This document shows, piece by piece, positions 1 to 6,096 of a stretch of DNA of 8,981 bases. How positions within the stretch are numbered: the stretch's first letter is position 1; every line of letters begins with the position of its first letter. This stretch comes from JBDSSS01 sp039928615. GTDB taxonomy: Bacteria > Actinomycetota > Actinomycetes > Actinomycetales > Dermatophilaceae. The translations under genes were made by a program, and so were the position numbers. Under the pieces are notes generated by a model. That model searched no databases. It saw only the letters and a program-made list of their open reading frames with translations, and had not been told where the DNA came from. The stretch covers positions 1 to 8,981 of the forward strand of contig JBDSSS010000209.1 of assembly GCA_039928615.1 (NCBI GenBank). Direction: 5' to 3'.

Positions 1-1
1 G

Positions 2-421
2 ATCGACCTCAACTACCTCGCCGACCCGCACGACGTCGCGGTGATGATCGCCGTCATGCGCAAGGCCCTCGAGATCATCAAGGCCTGGCCCGGGGCAGAC
101 CTCGGGGACCCCGTCATCCCTCCGCACCTCGCGCAGGCCCACGGCTACGCGGGCGGCGACCCGAGCGACGCGCTGCTCGAGGACATGGCGCGGCACTACG
201 CCCTCACCGTCTACCACGAGACGTCGACCTGCCGGATCGGCGACGTCGTCGACGCCAGCCTCAGGGTGCTCGGCGTCAGCGGCCTCCGCGTCGCCGACGC
301 GAGCGTGATGCCCAACATCGTCAGCGGCAACACCAATGCCGCGGCGATCATGATCGCCGAGAAGGCAGCCGAGATCATCGCCACCGACCACGGGCACCAC
401 CTCGCCACCATGGTCGGCTGA
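2..421 (+). CDS. GMC-family FAD-dependent oxidoreductase, C-terminal part (5' end outside window)
   Basis: Only the last 139 codons are present; the reading frame is open from base 2, so the start lies upstream of the window. The fragment is the substrate-binding, C-terminal part of a glucose-methanol-choline oxidoreductase, a family of FAD flavoenzymes that oxidise alcohols. Visible family marks are NYLADP near the start, the HETSTCRIG motif (family form HPxGTCRMG) carrying the catalytic-type His, and GLRVADASVMP followed by SGNTNAAAIMIAEKAA, where the partner Asn and the flavin-contacting segment lie. The FAD-binding Rossmann GxGxxG part would be in the missing N-terminus, so substrate cannot be told; choline dehydrogenase-like is a common default annotation but not supported specifically. 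The gene ends with TGA and converges with the lipoprotein gene after a 37-nt gap that holds one arm of an inverted repeat. Confidence 0.9.
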   Translation: MDLNYLADPHDVAVMIAVMRKALEIIKAWPGADLGDPVIPPHLAQAHGYAGGDPSDALLEDMARHYALTVYHETSTCRIGDVVDASLRVLGVSGLRVADASVMPNIVSGNTNAAAIMIAEKAAEIIATDHGHHLATMVG

Positions 422-430
422 GACCGGGGC

Positions 431-473
431 GTCCTCTACGAGTGGGGTCCCCGCGACGTCACTCGTAGAGGAC
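431..473. terminator. Perfect 14-bp inverted repeat between convergent genes, probable bidirectional terminator
   Basis: Bases 431-444 (gtcctctacgagtg) and 460-473 (cactcgtagaggac) are exact reverse complements separated by 15 nt. The repeat lies between the stop of the GMC oxidoreductase and the end of the minus-strand lipoprotein gene, and its right arm contains the lipoprotein's last codons and most of its stop. There is no U-tract on either side, so a classical intrinsic terminator is not proven, but GC-rich actinobacteria often lack U-tracts. The position between convergent genes favours a two-way terminator. Confidence 0.6.
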
Positions 474-1499
474 GTAGTCCGGCTCGGGCCTGAGGGCGAG
501 CACCTGTTTCGGAGTCATCAGGGGACCGAAGGCGCGGTCCTCCTCGTAGAAGAGCTTGAAGCCGGCGTGCACTCCCTTCGGCAGGTTCTTCGTGAGTTTG
601 GTCCAGGTGCTGACCTTGTTGGCGGGCGAGCCGATCCCGTCGACGGACTTGATGATCGCGACCCCCGGGTGCATCCGGATGTCCTTCTGCCGCGAGACGA
701 TCGCGGGTGAGAGCTGGTGGAAGACAAGCGCCTTCTCCGGGAGGTCGTGGGCCTTCACGAGGCCCGCGAGATAGGCTGCGATGGAGTCGATCTCGGCTCC
801 CGTCGTGTGGCCGAACACCATCATCGGCACCTGCCCCGGACCCATCGCCCACTCGGGGTCGAGGGCCAGACCGACGTCCGGTTGCACGAGCCACCGCTCG
901 TAGTGCTTGACCTCGGTGAGGAAGTCGGCGCGCCCGGGCTGGATCCCGAGCAGGAGTATGCCGTTCACCTCGCGGGCCGCTGCGAGGTGCCGGTCCACGG
1001 TCGCCGCCGACACCCGCGACCGGTACTTCCCGTCCCGTCCCGGTGCCCCCTGCACGATCGTCGCGATGAGCTCGAGGACGGGCAGGACCTTCCGCCCGTC
1101 CGCGTAGGGCTCGCCCACCTCGAGGATCTCCTGGGCCCGGTCGTCGAGGTCGCCGATCCCGAGCCGGCCCATCGCTCTCGAGCCGGGCACGCCCGCGAAC
1201 CCGACGAGCCGGTGCTCCGGGAAGAGGGTGCGACCCCCGCCGGGCAGCTGGGCGCCAGCGCTCGCTCCACCAGCTGGCGGCCCCGTCGTGGCCGGGGCGG
1301 AGGCAGAGGAGGACGGAGTCGCTGCGGTCGTCGGGGAGTGCCTCGCCGTCGGCGTTCCGGACCGCCCGGTGGTCGAGGGCGAGGTCGATGCCGACGACGG
1401 AGCCGGGGCAACCGGGGCGACCGGGGGAGCGGCGCTCGCGCACCCGGCGAGCGCGGTCGCCAGGGCGACGAGGACGGCCGCTGCCGTGGCACGGTTCAC
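459..1499 (-). CDS. Secreted lipoprotein of unknown function, inferred beta/alpha-barrel domain
   Basis: The product is 346 aa. I chose GTG at 1499 because AGGAGGA (1511-1505) precedes it by 5 nt and the residues that follow form a clean lipoprotein signal peptide: a short Arg-containing n-region, a hydrophobic stretch 5-18 and the lipobox LAGC with Cys20. Residues 21-90 are a Pro/Ala/Ser/Thr-rich linker, typical of a spacer from membrane to the outside. Residues 97-346 form one domain with about eight regularly spaced short hydrophobic strands (RLVGFAGVP, VLPVLELIATI, GILLLGIQPG, VGLALDPEW, ALVFHQL, VAIIKSVDG, GFKLFYEED, DYVLYE), which I read as a possible TIM barrel. Acidic residues near strand ends (E143, D214, E216, E319, E320) would suit a glycoside-hydrolase-like active site. 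I do not recognise the family by name; the fold and any enzymatic role are inference. It is divergent from thrS and convergent with the GMC gene, so probably a single-gene unit. Confidence 0.85.
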   Translation of the reverse strand: MNRATAAAVLVALATALAGCASAAPPVAPVAPAPSSASTSPSTTGRSGTPTARHSPTTAATPSSSASAPATTGPPAGGASAGAQLPGGGRTLFPEHRLVGFAGVPGSRAMGRLGIGDLDDRAQEILEVGEPYADGRKVLPVLELIATIVQGAPGRDGKYRSRVSAATVDRHLAAAREVNGILLLGIQPGRADFLTEVKHYERWLVQPDVGLALDPEWAMGPGQVPMMVFGHTTGAEIDSIAAYLAGLVKAHDLPEKALVFHQLSPAIVSRQKDIRMHPGVAIIKSVDGIGSPANKVSTWTKLTKNLPKGVHAGFKLFYEEDRAFGPLMTPKQVLALRPEPDYVLYE

Positions 1500-1567
1500 C
1501 CGGGTCCTCCTGCGGGGTAGGGGCGAGGGTCGAGGGCGGCCGGAAGGACGGCCGGCCCGCTCGAGGA

Positions 1568-1573
1568 AGGGTA
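1568..1573 (-). promoter_or_regulatory. Candidate -10 element for the lipoprotein gene
   Basis: Read on the minus strand this is TACCCT, fitting the actinobacterial housekeeping -10 pattern TAnnnT. It would start transcription near 1561, giving a leader of about 60 nt before GTG at 1499. No convincing TTGAC-like -35 is visible at the expected spacing. The same hexamer stands ahead of thrS and pdxS in this window, which mildly supports it. Confidence 0.35.
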
Positions 1574-1657
1574 AGCGAACCAGCTCTTCCAGCGGACTCG
1601 GCGCACCGGTGGACCGTCCCCGACGAAAGGCCGTCGCACCCCGCCACGTGCGGTCGA

Positions 1658-1663
1658 TACCCT
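1658..1663 (+). promoter_or_regulatory. Candidate -10 element for thrS
   Basis: TACCCT within gatacccttggg matches TAnnnT. Initiation would be near 1670, leaving a leader of roughly 70 nt that contains a hairpin (1678-1696) and at least one of the two GGGCAGGCCGCA repeats. A clear -35 is not visible, which is common in GC-rich actinobacteria. Confidence 0.35.
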
Positions 1664-1664
1664 T

Positions 1665-1706
1665 GGGCAGGCCGCAGCCCGGCGGCATACGCCGGGGCAG
1701 GCCGCA
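1665..1706 (+). repeat. Two 12-bp direct repeats flanking a hairpin in the thrS leader
   Basis: GGGCAGGCCGCA occurs exactly at 1665-1676 and again at 1695-1706, 30 bp apart start to start. Between them, 1678-1684 (cccggcg) and 1690-1696 (cgccggg) form a perfect 7-bp stem with a 5-nt loop (gcata). The block ends 32 nt before the thrS start codon, so it could be an operator or part of a regulatory leader RNA; the sequence alone does not tell which. Confidence 0.7.
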
Positions 1707-1738
1707 CCACGCCACCGACTGAACGAGGAGCACCCACC

Positions 1739-3736
1739 GTGTCTGCACAGATCACCGTCACCGTCGCCGGGAGCGAGCGAGCGGTCGCGGAGCGGACGAC
1801 GGCGGGTGAGGTGCTCGAGCAGGCCGGGGCCGGCGGTCGCGACATCGTCGTCGCCCGCGTCAACGGCGAGCTGCGTGACCTCTTCCACGTCGTGGCCGAC
1901 GGTGACGTCGTCGAGCCGGTCAGCGTGCAGAGCGAGGACGGCCTCGCCGTGCTGCGTCACTCCACCGCCCACGTGCTGGCGCAGGCCGTCCAGTCGGTCA
2001 ACCCCGAGGCAAAACTCGGCATCGGCCCGCCGATCCGCGACGGCTTCTACTACGACTTCGACGTCGAGCAGCCCTTCGTGCCCGAGGACCTCAAGGCCCT
2101 CGAGAAGGCGATGCAGCGGATCATCAACGAGGGCCAGACCTTCGAGCGGCGCGTCGTCACCGACGCCGCTGCCCTCGAGGAGCTCGCCGGCGAGCCCTAC
2201 AAGTGCGAGCTCGTCGGGCTCAAGGGCGGCGACGCCGCCGAAGCCGCCGAGGGCGCGTCCGTCGAGGTCGGCGCCGGCGAGCTGACGATCTACGACAACA
2301 TCCGCCGCGACGGCACCCGCGCCTGGGGTGACCTTTGCCGCGGGCCCCACATCCCCAGCACCAAGCTCATCGGCAACGCCTTCAAGCTGATGCGCTCGGC
2401 GGCCGCCTACTGGCGCGGCTCGGAAAAGAACCCCCAGCTCCAGCGGGTCTACGGCACGGCCTGGCCGACCAAGGACGAGCTCAAGGCCTACCTCGACCGG
2501 CTCGCCGAGGCCGAGCGCCGAGACCACCGCCGCCTCGGGGCCGAGCTCGACCTCTACTCCTTCCCCGACGAGCTGGGCTCCGGCCTGCCCGTCTTCCACC
2601 CGCGCGGCGGGGTCATCAAGCGCGAGATGGAGGACTACTCCCGCCGGCGCCACATCGAGGAGGGCTTCGAGTACGTCGGCACCCCCCACATCACCAAGGA
2701 CGGGCTCTTCCACACCTCCGGGCACCTGCCGTACTACGCGGACACGATGTTCCCGCCGATGGAGCTCGAGGGCGCGAAGTACCAGCTCAAGGCGATGAAC
2801 TGCCCGATGCACAACCTCATCTACAAGTCCCGCGGCCGGTCCTACCGCGAGCTGCCGCTGCGCTTCTTCGAGTTCGGCTCGGTCTACCGCTACGAGAAGT
2901 CCGGCGTCGTCCACGGACTGACCCGCGTGCGCGGTCTCGAGATGGACGACTCCCACTCCTACGTCACCCGCGAGCAGGCGCCCGCCGAGATCAAGCACCT
3001 GCTCGAGTTCGTCCTGTCCCTGCTGCGCGACTTCGGTCTCGACGACTTCTACCTCGAGCTGTCGACCCGTGACGATGACGGTGACAAGAAGGACAAGTTC
3101 ATCGGCAGCGAGGAGCAGTGGACCGAGGCGACGGCCATCCTCGAGAAGGTGGCGACCGACTCCGGTCTCGACCTCGTGCCCGACCCCGGCGGTGCCGCGT
3201 TCTACGGCCCCAAGATCTCCGTCCAGGCGCGCGACGCCATCGGCCGGACCTGGCAGATGTCGACGATCCAGTACGACTTCAACCAGCCCGAGCGCTTCGG
3301 CCTCGAGTACCAGGCGGCTGACGGCACCCGTCAGGAGCCGGTGATGATCCACTCGGCGAAGTTCGGCTCGATCGAGCGCTTCCTCGGTGTCCTCGTCGAG
3401 CACTACGCCGGCGCGTTCCCGGTCTGGCTCTCGCCGGTCCAGGCCCTCGGGGTCCCCGTCGCGGAGGACTACGCCGACTACCTCGCCGACGTCCTGGCCC
3501 AGCTCAAGCGGCGTGGGGTGCGGGTCGAGCTCGACGCGAGCGACGACCGCTTCCCCAAGAAGATCCGCAACGCGAGCAAGTCCAAGGTGCCCTTCGTGCT
3601 CATCGCCGGTGAGGACGACCGGGCGGCCGGCGCGGTCTCCTTCCGCTACCGGGACGGGTCCCAGAAGAACGGGGTGCCGGTCGAGGACGCGATCGCCGAG
3701 ATCGTCGCCGCCATCGAGACGCGCGCCCAGGTCTGA
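1739..3736 (+). CDS. thrS: Threonyl-tRNA synthetase
   Basis: This class II synthetase (665 aa) charges tRNA-Thr with threonine in the cytoplasm. GTG at 1739 is chosen because GAGGAG (1725-1730) lies 8 nt upstream and translation then begins directly with a TGS domain (about 1-62). The editing domain follows (about 63-225) with HSTAH (H74, H78) and CRGPH (C200, H204), the site that hydrolyses Ser-tRNA-Thr. The catalytic core (about 260-560) holds the zinc ligands C355 (MNCPMH), H406 (MDDSH) and H538 (MIHSAKFG), motif 2 around RYEKSGVVHGLTRVRG, and motif 3 GSIERFLG. The anticodon-binding domain occupies about 565-660. Length and domain order are normal for a full-length bacterial ThrRS. An oddity is the segment LEMDDSH where many ThrRS have TQDDAH. 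The stop codon falls inside a tandem heptamer repeat. It is transcribed divergently from the lipoprotein gene. Confidence 0.97.
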   Translation: MSAQITVTVAGSERAVAERTTAGEVLEQAGAGGRDIVVARVNGELRDLFHVVADGDVVEPVSVQSEDGLAVLRHSTAHVLAQAVQSVNPEAKLGIGPPIRDGFYYDFDVEQPFVPEDLKALEKAMQRIINEGQTFERRVVTDAAALEELAGEPYKCELVGLKGGDAAEAAEGASVEVGAGELTIYDNIRRDGTRAWGDLCRGPHIPSTKLIGNAFKLMRSAAAYWRGSEKNPQLQRVYGTAWPTKDELKAYLDRLAEAERRDHRRLGAELDLYSFPDELGSGLPVFHPRGGVIKREMEDYSRRRHIEEGFEYVGTPHITKDGLFHTSGHLPYYADTMFPPMELEGAKYQLKAMNCPMHNLIYKSRGRSYRELPLRFFEFGSVYRYEKSGVVHGLTRVRGLEMDDSHSYVTREQAPAEIKHLLEFVLSLLRDFGLDDFYLELSTRDDDGDKKDKFIGSEEQWTEATAILEKVATDSGLDLVPDPGGAAFYGPKISVQARDAIGRTWQMSTIQYDFNQPERFGLEYQAADGTRQEPVMIHSAKFGSIERFLGVLVEHYAGAFPVWLSPVQALGVPVAEDYADYLADVLAQLKRRGVRVELDASDDRFPKKIRNASKSKVPFVLIAGEDDRAAGAVSFRYRDGSQKNGVPVEDAIAEIVAAIETRAQV

Positions 3737-3757
3737 GGTCGGAGGTCGGAGGTCTGA
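3730..3757 (+). repeat. Four tandem heptamers GGTC(T/G)GA overlapping the thrS stop
   Basis: Four adjacent 7-bp units are seen: GGTCTGA (3730-3736), GGTCGGA (3737-3743), GGTCGGA (3744-3750) and GGTCTGA (3751-3757). The first unit contains the thrS stop TGA. The remaining units fill half of the short gap before the HIT gene. GGAGG occurs twice in the array but is more than 45 nt from the next start codon, too far to act as its ribosome binding site. Confidence 0.85.
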
Positions 3758-3787
3758 GCCAGCGTCGGTCCGGGCACGGCGACACCC

Positions 3788-3793
3788 TAGGAT
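3788..3793 (+). promoter_or_regulatory. Candidate -10 element placing transcription start at the HIT gene's ATG
   Basis: TAGGAT is a strong actinobacterial -10 match, and it ends 7 nt before ATG at 3801, so transcription would begin at or next to the start codon and yield a leaderless mRNA. The AGGA inside it (3789-3792) lies 8 nt from the ATG and could instead serve as a weak Shine-Dalgarno on a longer transcript. A -35 is not obvious. Confidence 0.45.
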
Positions 3794-3800
3794 TTCCACC

Positions 3801-4382
3801 ATGACGGACGGGACGGGCGGGCCGGGCGCGGTGAGCGGGGGACAGGGCCTGGAGACCGAGCGCGACTTTGCCCATGTCGACGACGGTTTCGAGCGACTCT
3901 GGACCCCGCACCGGATGGCCTACATCGAAGGTGAGCGACCCACGACCGAGGCTGGGACCGGGTGCCCGTTCTGCGCCGCCCCGGGCAAGGGCGACGCCGA
4001 GGGCCTCATCGTGCACCGGGGTGAGCACGCCTACGTCGTGCTCAACCTCTTCCCCTACAACCCGGGGCACCTGCTCGTCTGCCCCTACCGGCACGTCTCG
4101 CTCTACGTCGACCTCACCGACGAGGAGACGACCGAGTTCACGGCCCTGACGAAGCAGGCGGTCCACGCGCTCCAGGCCGCCTCGGAGCCGCACGGCTTCA
4201 ACCTCGGGATGAACCAGGGCGCCGTCGCAGGGGCGGGGGTCGCCGCCCACCTGCACCAGCACATCGTGCCCCGGTGGGCCGGCGACTCGAACTTCCTGCC
4301 GATCGTCGCCCAGACCAAGGCGCTGCCGGTGCTGCTCGAGGACACGCGCGCCCGGATCGTCGCAGCCTGGCCCGAGGCCTGA
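3801..4382 (+). CDS. HIT-family hydrolase/phosphorylase, probable Ap4A phosphorylase (Rv2613c-like)
   Basis: This 193-aa protein has the histidine-triad signature HLHQHIV (H150, H152, H154), in which the middle His is the nucleotidylated nucleophile of the family. Upstream are CPFC (C55, C58), a possible zinc-binding pair, and YNPGHLLVCPYRH (86-98), the typical second conserved HIT block. Residues 1-20 are Gly-rich and probably disordered. The position between thrS and the PI-phosphate synthase gene, and the length, match M. tuberculosis Rv2613c, which has been characterised as a diadenosine tetraphosphate phosphorylase; that activity here is inferred from family and context. ATG at 3801 follows a TAGGAT element by 7 nt, suggesting leaderless expression. 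It is separated by 64 nt from thrS and 77 nt from pgsA, so it may be transcribed with either. Confidence 0.92.
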   Translation: MTDGTGGPGAVSGGQGLETERDFAHVDDGFERLWTPHRMAYIEGERPTTEAGTGCPFCAAPGKGDAEGLIVHRGEHAYVVLNLFPYNPGHLLVCPYRHVSLYVDLTDEETTEFTALTKQAVHALQAASEPHGFNLGMNQGAVAGAGVAAHLHQHIVPRWAGDSNFLPIVAQTKALPVLLEDTRARIVAAWPEA

Positions 4383-4444
4383 CGGTCCCCTCGGCTCGAT
4401 TGTCGCGGTGCGGTGATGTCGTCGGGGGCGCCGCCCCGGTTCAG

Positions 4445-4450
4445 TAGTGT
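4445..4450 (+). promoter_or_regulatory. Candidate -10 element for the pgsA operon
   Basis: TAGTGT fits TAnnnT and ends 9 nt before ATG at 4460. No Shine-Dalgarno-like sequence precedes that ATG, so a leaderless mRNA starting near 4458-4460 is a reasonable reading. A -35 is not clear. A short GC hairpin (4425-4437, ggggc/gcccc) lies just upstream and might reduce read-through from the HIT gene. Confidence 0.4.
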
Positions 4451-4459
4451 GTGACCACC

Positions 4460-5119
4460 ATGCTCAACAGACTGCTGCGCGCGACCATGACCCGGATCCT
4501 CGGTCCGGTCGCCCACCTCTTCCTCCGGCTCGGCATCAGCCCGGACGTCGTCACCGTCGTCGGGACGCTCGGCGTGTGCTTCGGAGCGCTCGCCTTCTTC
4601 CCGCGGGGCGAGCTGTGGATCGGCACCCTGGTGATCACGGCCTTCGTCTTCGCCGACAACGTCGACGGGATCATGGCCCGCGCGTCGGGGCGCTCGAGCA
4701 AGTGGGGCGCCTACCTCGACTCGACCCTCGACCGGGTCGCCGACGCAGCGATCTTCGGGGGGCTCGTTCTCTTCTATGCCGGTCGCGGCAACAACCAGCT
4801 GATGGCCGGGCTGGCCCTCGCCTGCCTCATCCTCGGTAGCGTCGTGTCCTATGCGAAGGCCCGGGCCGAGGGCCTCGGCTACACCGCCAACGTCGGGATC
4901 GCCGAGCGGGCCGACCGGCTCGTCGCCGTCCTCGCCGCGACCTTCTTCTCCGGTGTCTTCGGCTCGACCGTGCTGCTCGGCGTCGTGCTCGGGCTGCTCG
5001 CCGTCGCGAGCTTCATCACCGTCGTCCAGCGGATGCTCGAGGTGCGTCGCCAGGCGCTCGCCAGCGGTGAGGTTCGTGACGTGGGCCAGGTCGACGAGGT
5101 CCGAGAGGTCGACGAGTGA
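4460..5119 (+). CDS. pgsA: CDP-alcohol phosphotransferase, probable phosphatidylinositol phosphate synthase
   Basis: This integral membrane enzyme (219 aa) belongs to the family that transfers a phosphatidyl group from CDP-diacylglycerol to an alcohol. The signature DxxDGxxARx8GxxxDxxxD is complete: D66 and D69 in DNVDGIMAR, G83, D87 and D91 in YLDSTLD; these Asp bind the metal ions. Several hydrophobic segments (about 30-48, 53-65, 96-108, 114-131, 153-168, 170-188) fit the six-helix topology. The stretch SYAKARAEGLGYTANVGIAE (130-149) and the neighbours patA and pimA point to the actinobacterial enzyme that joins CDP-diacylglycerol and inositol phosphate, the Rv2612c equivalent, rather than PG-phosphate synthase. 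ATG 4460 is preferred over the in-frame GTG 4451 because of its distance from TAGTGT. The C-terminus is a charged tail (206-219) with two near-identical VDEV/EVDE repeats. Its stop overlaps the next start by 4 nt. Confidence 0.92.
   Translation: MLNRLLRATMTRILGPVAHLFLRLGISPDVVTVVGTLGVCFGALAFFPRGELWIGTLVITAFVFADNVDGIMARASGRSSKWGAYLDSTLDRVADAAIFGGLVLFYAGRGNNQLMAGLALACLILGSVVSYAKARAEGLGYTANVGIAERADRLVAVLAATFFSGVFGSTVLLGVVLGLLAVASFITVVQRMLEVRRQALASGEVRDVGQVDEVREVDE
5088..5116 (+). repeat. 11-bp direct repeat at the pgsA/patA junction
   Basis: AGGTCGACGAG occurs at 5088-5098 and 5106-5116, 18 bp (six codons) apart. It encodes the repeated VDE units of the PgsA tail. The second copy reaches the first base of the patA start codon and contributes part of the purine-rich GAGAGG (5103-5108) that lies 7 nt before that start. 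Confidence 0.75.
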
Positions 5120-6096
5120 GCACGTCCCCCGCAGGGCGCGCGGCCACCCGAGCCCGCGACTCCGTGAGCGTGCTCGGTTTCCGCCTCGGTTGGAAGGTCG
5201 TCAAGGCGCTCCCGGAACGGACGGCATACGCGATGTTCGACCGGATCGCCGACCTCGCGGTGCGCCGCGGCGGGTCGGGGGTCGAGCGGCTCCGCGCCAA
5301 CTACGCACGGGCCCGGCCCGAGCTCGGCACCCCGGAGCTCGAGGCCCTGGTCCGCGCCGGGATGCGCTCGTACATGCGCTACTACTGCGAGGCCTTCCGC
5401 CTGCCGTCGCTGACCCGCGCGCAGATCGAGGGCGCCGTGAGCTGCACCGGCCACGAGGCCCCGCGGGCGCACGCGGTCGCGGGGGAGACCGTCGTCGTCT
5501 TCGTCGGCCACCTGGGCAACTTCGACCTCGGCGCGGCCTGGTCGGCGAGCAACATCGGGCCGGTCACCACGGTCGCCGAGCGGCTCAAGCCCGAGGCCGT
5601 CTTCCAGGAGTTCGTCGCCTTCCGGCGCAGCATCGACATGGACATCATCCCGCTGACCGGTGACGGTGACCCCTTCGCCGCGCTCGTCGCCCGCGCCCGC
5701 GAGGGCGGGCACGTCATCGCCCTCGCCAGCGACCGCGACCTCACGAGCAACGGGGTCGAGGTCGACTTCCTCGGCCGTCGGGCCCGGATGGCCAAGGGGC
5801 CCGCCGTCCTCGCGCTGCTGACCGGCGCGCCCCTGTATGCCGCGACGATCCACTACGAGAAGGCGCCCGAGGGCACGGGGCTCGGCGGTCACCGCACCGT
5901 CATCGACTTCAGCCCGGCGCTCACGCCCCGGGTGCAGGGCTCGACCGCGGTGCGCGTGCAGGACCTCGTCCAGCAGTGCGCCGACCACCTCGCCGGCACC
6001 GTCGTCGAGCACACGTCGAGCTGGCACATGCTGCAGCGGATCTTCGTCGAGGACCTCGACCCGCTGCGCTCGAGGACGGCCGGGGTCAGCGGATGA
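5116..6096 (+). CDS. patA: Phosphatidylinositol mannoside acyltransferase (PatA-like, LpxL/HtrB family)
   Basis: The protein (326 aa) belongs to the lysophospholipid-type acyltransferase family related to LpxL/HtrB. The catalytic Hx4D signature is seen as GHLGNFD (H132, D137), with the follow-on segment ALASDRDL (202-209), VDFLGRRARM (216-225) with conserved basic residues, and GAPLYAATIHYE. In mycobacteria the orthologue (Rv2611c) transfers palmitoyl from acyl-CoA to the mannose added by PimA; the same role is inferred from sequence and position between pgsA and pimA. There is no signal peptide, but a basic, amphipathic N-terminus (about 11-30) suits attachment to the cytoplasmic membrane face. 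The GTG start overlaps the pgsA stop (GTGA) and has GAGAGG 7 nt upstream. The stop overlaps the pimA start (ATGA), so translation of the three genes is probably coupled. Confidence 0.92.
   Translation: MSTSPAGRAATRARDSVSVLGFRLGWKVVKALPERTAYAMFDRIADLAVRRGGSGVERLRANYARARPELGTPELEALVRAGMRSYMRYYCEAFRLPSLTRAQIEGAVSCTGHEAPRAHAVAGETVVVFVGHLGNFDLGAAWSASNIGPVTTVAERLKPEAVFQEFVAFRRSIDMDIIPLTGDGDPFAALVARAREGGHVIALASDRDLTSNGVEVDFLGRRARMAKGPAVLALLTGAPLYAATIHYEKAPEGTGLGGHRTVIDFSPALTPRVQGSTAVRVQDLVQQCADHLAGTVVEHTSSWHMLQRIFVEDLDPLRSRTAGVSG

Noticed and set aside
1605..1620. T-box riboswitch before thrS (ggtggaccg resembles UGGNACC)
   Set aside because: The match lacks a base of the core motif, it is upstream of the likely transcription start, and no specifier stem or antiterminator could be drawn convincingly.
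1388..1738. N-terminal extension of the thrS frame
   Set aside because: The frame is open upstream but overlaps the divergent lipoprotein gene, encodes Arg/Pro-rich sequence, and the GTG at 1739 has a good ribosome binding site and starts exactly at the TGS domain.
1500..1748. Upstream extension of the lipoprotein frame to ATG 1748
   Set aside because: It would put 83 Arg/Pro-rich residues before a perfect lipoprotein signal peptide and run into thrS; GTG 1499 has AGGAGGA at the right distance.
1496..3802. Long open frame of 768 codons on the minus strand opposite thrS
   Set aside because: It mirrors the high-GC codon pattern of thrS, shows only low-complexity Leu/Val/Asp/Gly composition with no family motifs, and thrS is certain.
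4451..4459. GTG 4451 as the pgsA start
   Set aside because: It abuts the candidate -10 directly and has no Shine-Dalgarno; ATG 4460 is better placed for a leaderless start, though three residues are not a firm difference.
4879..6027. 382-codon open frame on the minus strand opposite pgsA/patA
   Set aside because: It is a shadow of the coding strand with biased composition and no recognisable domains; the plus-strand genes are well supported.
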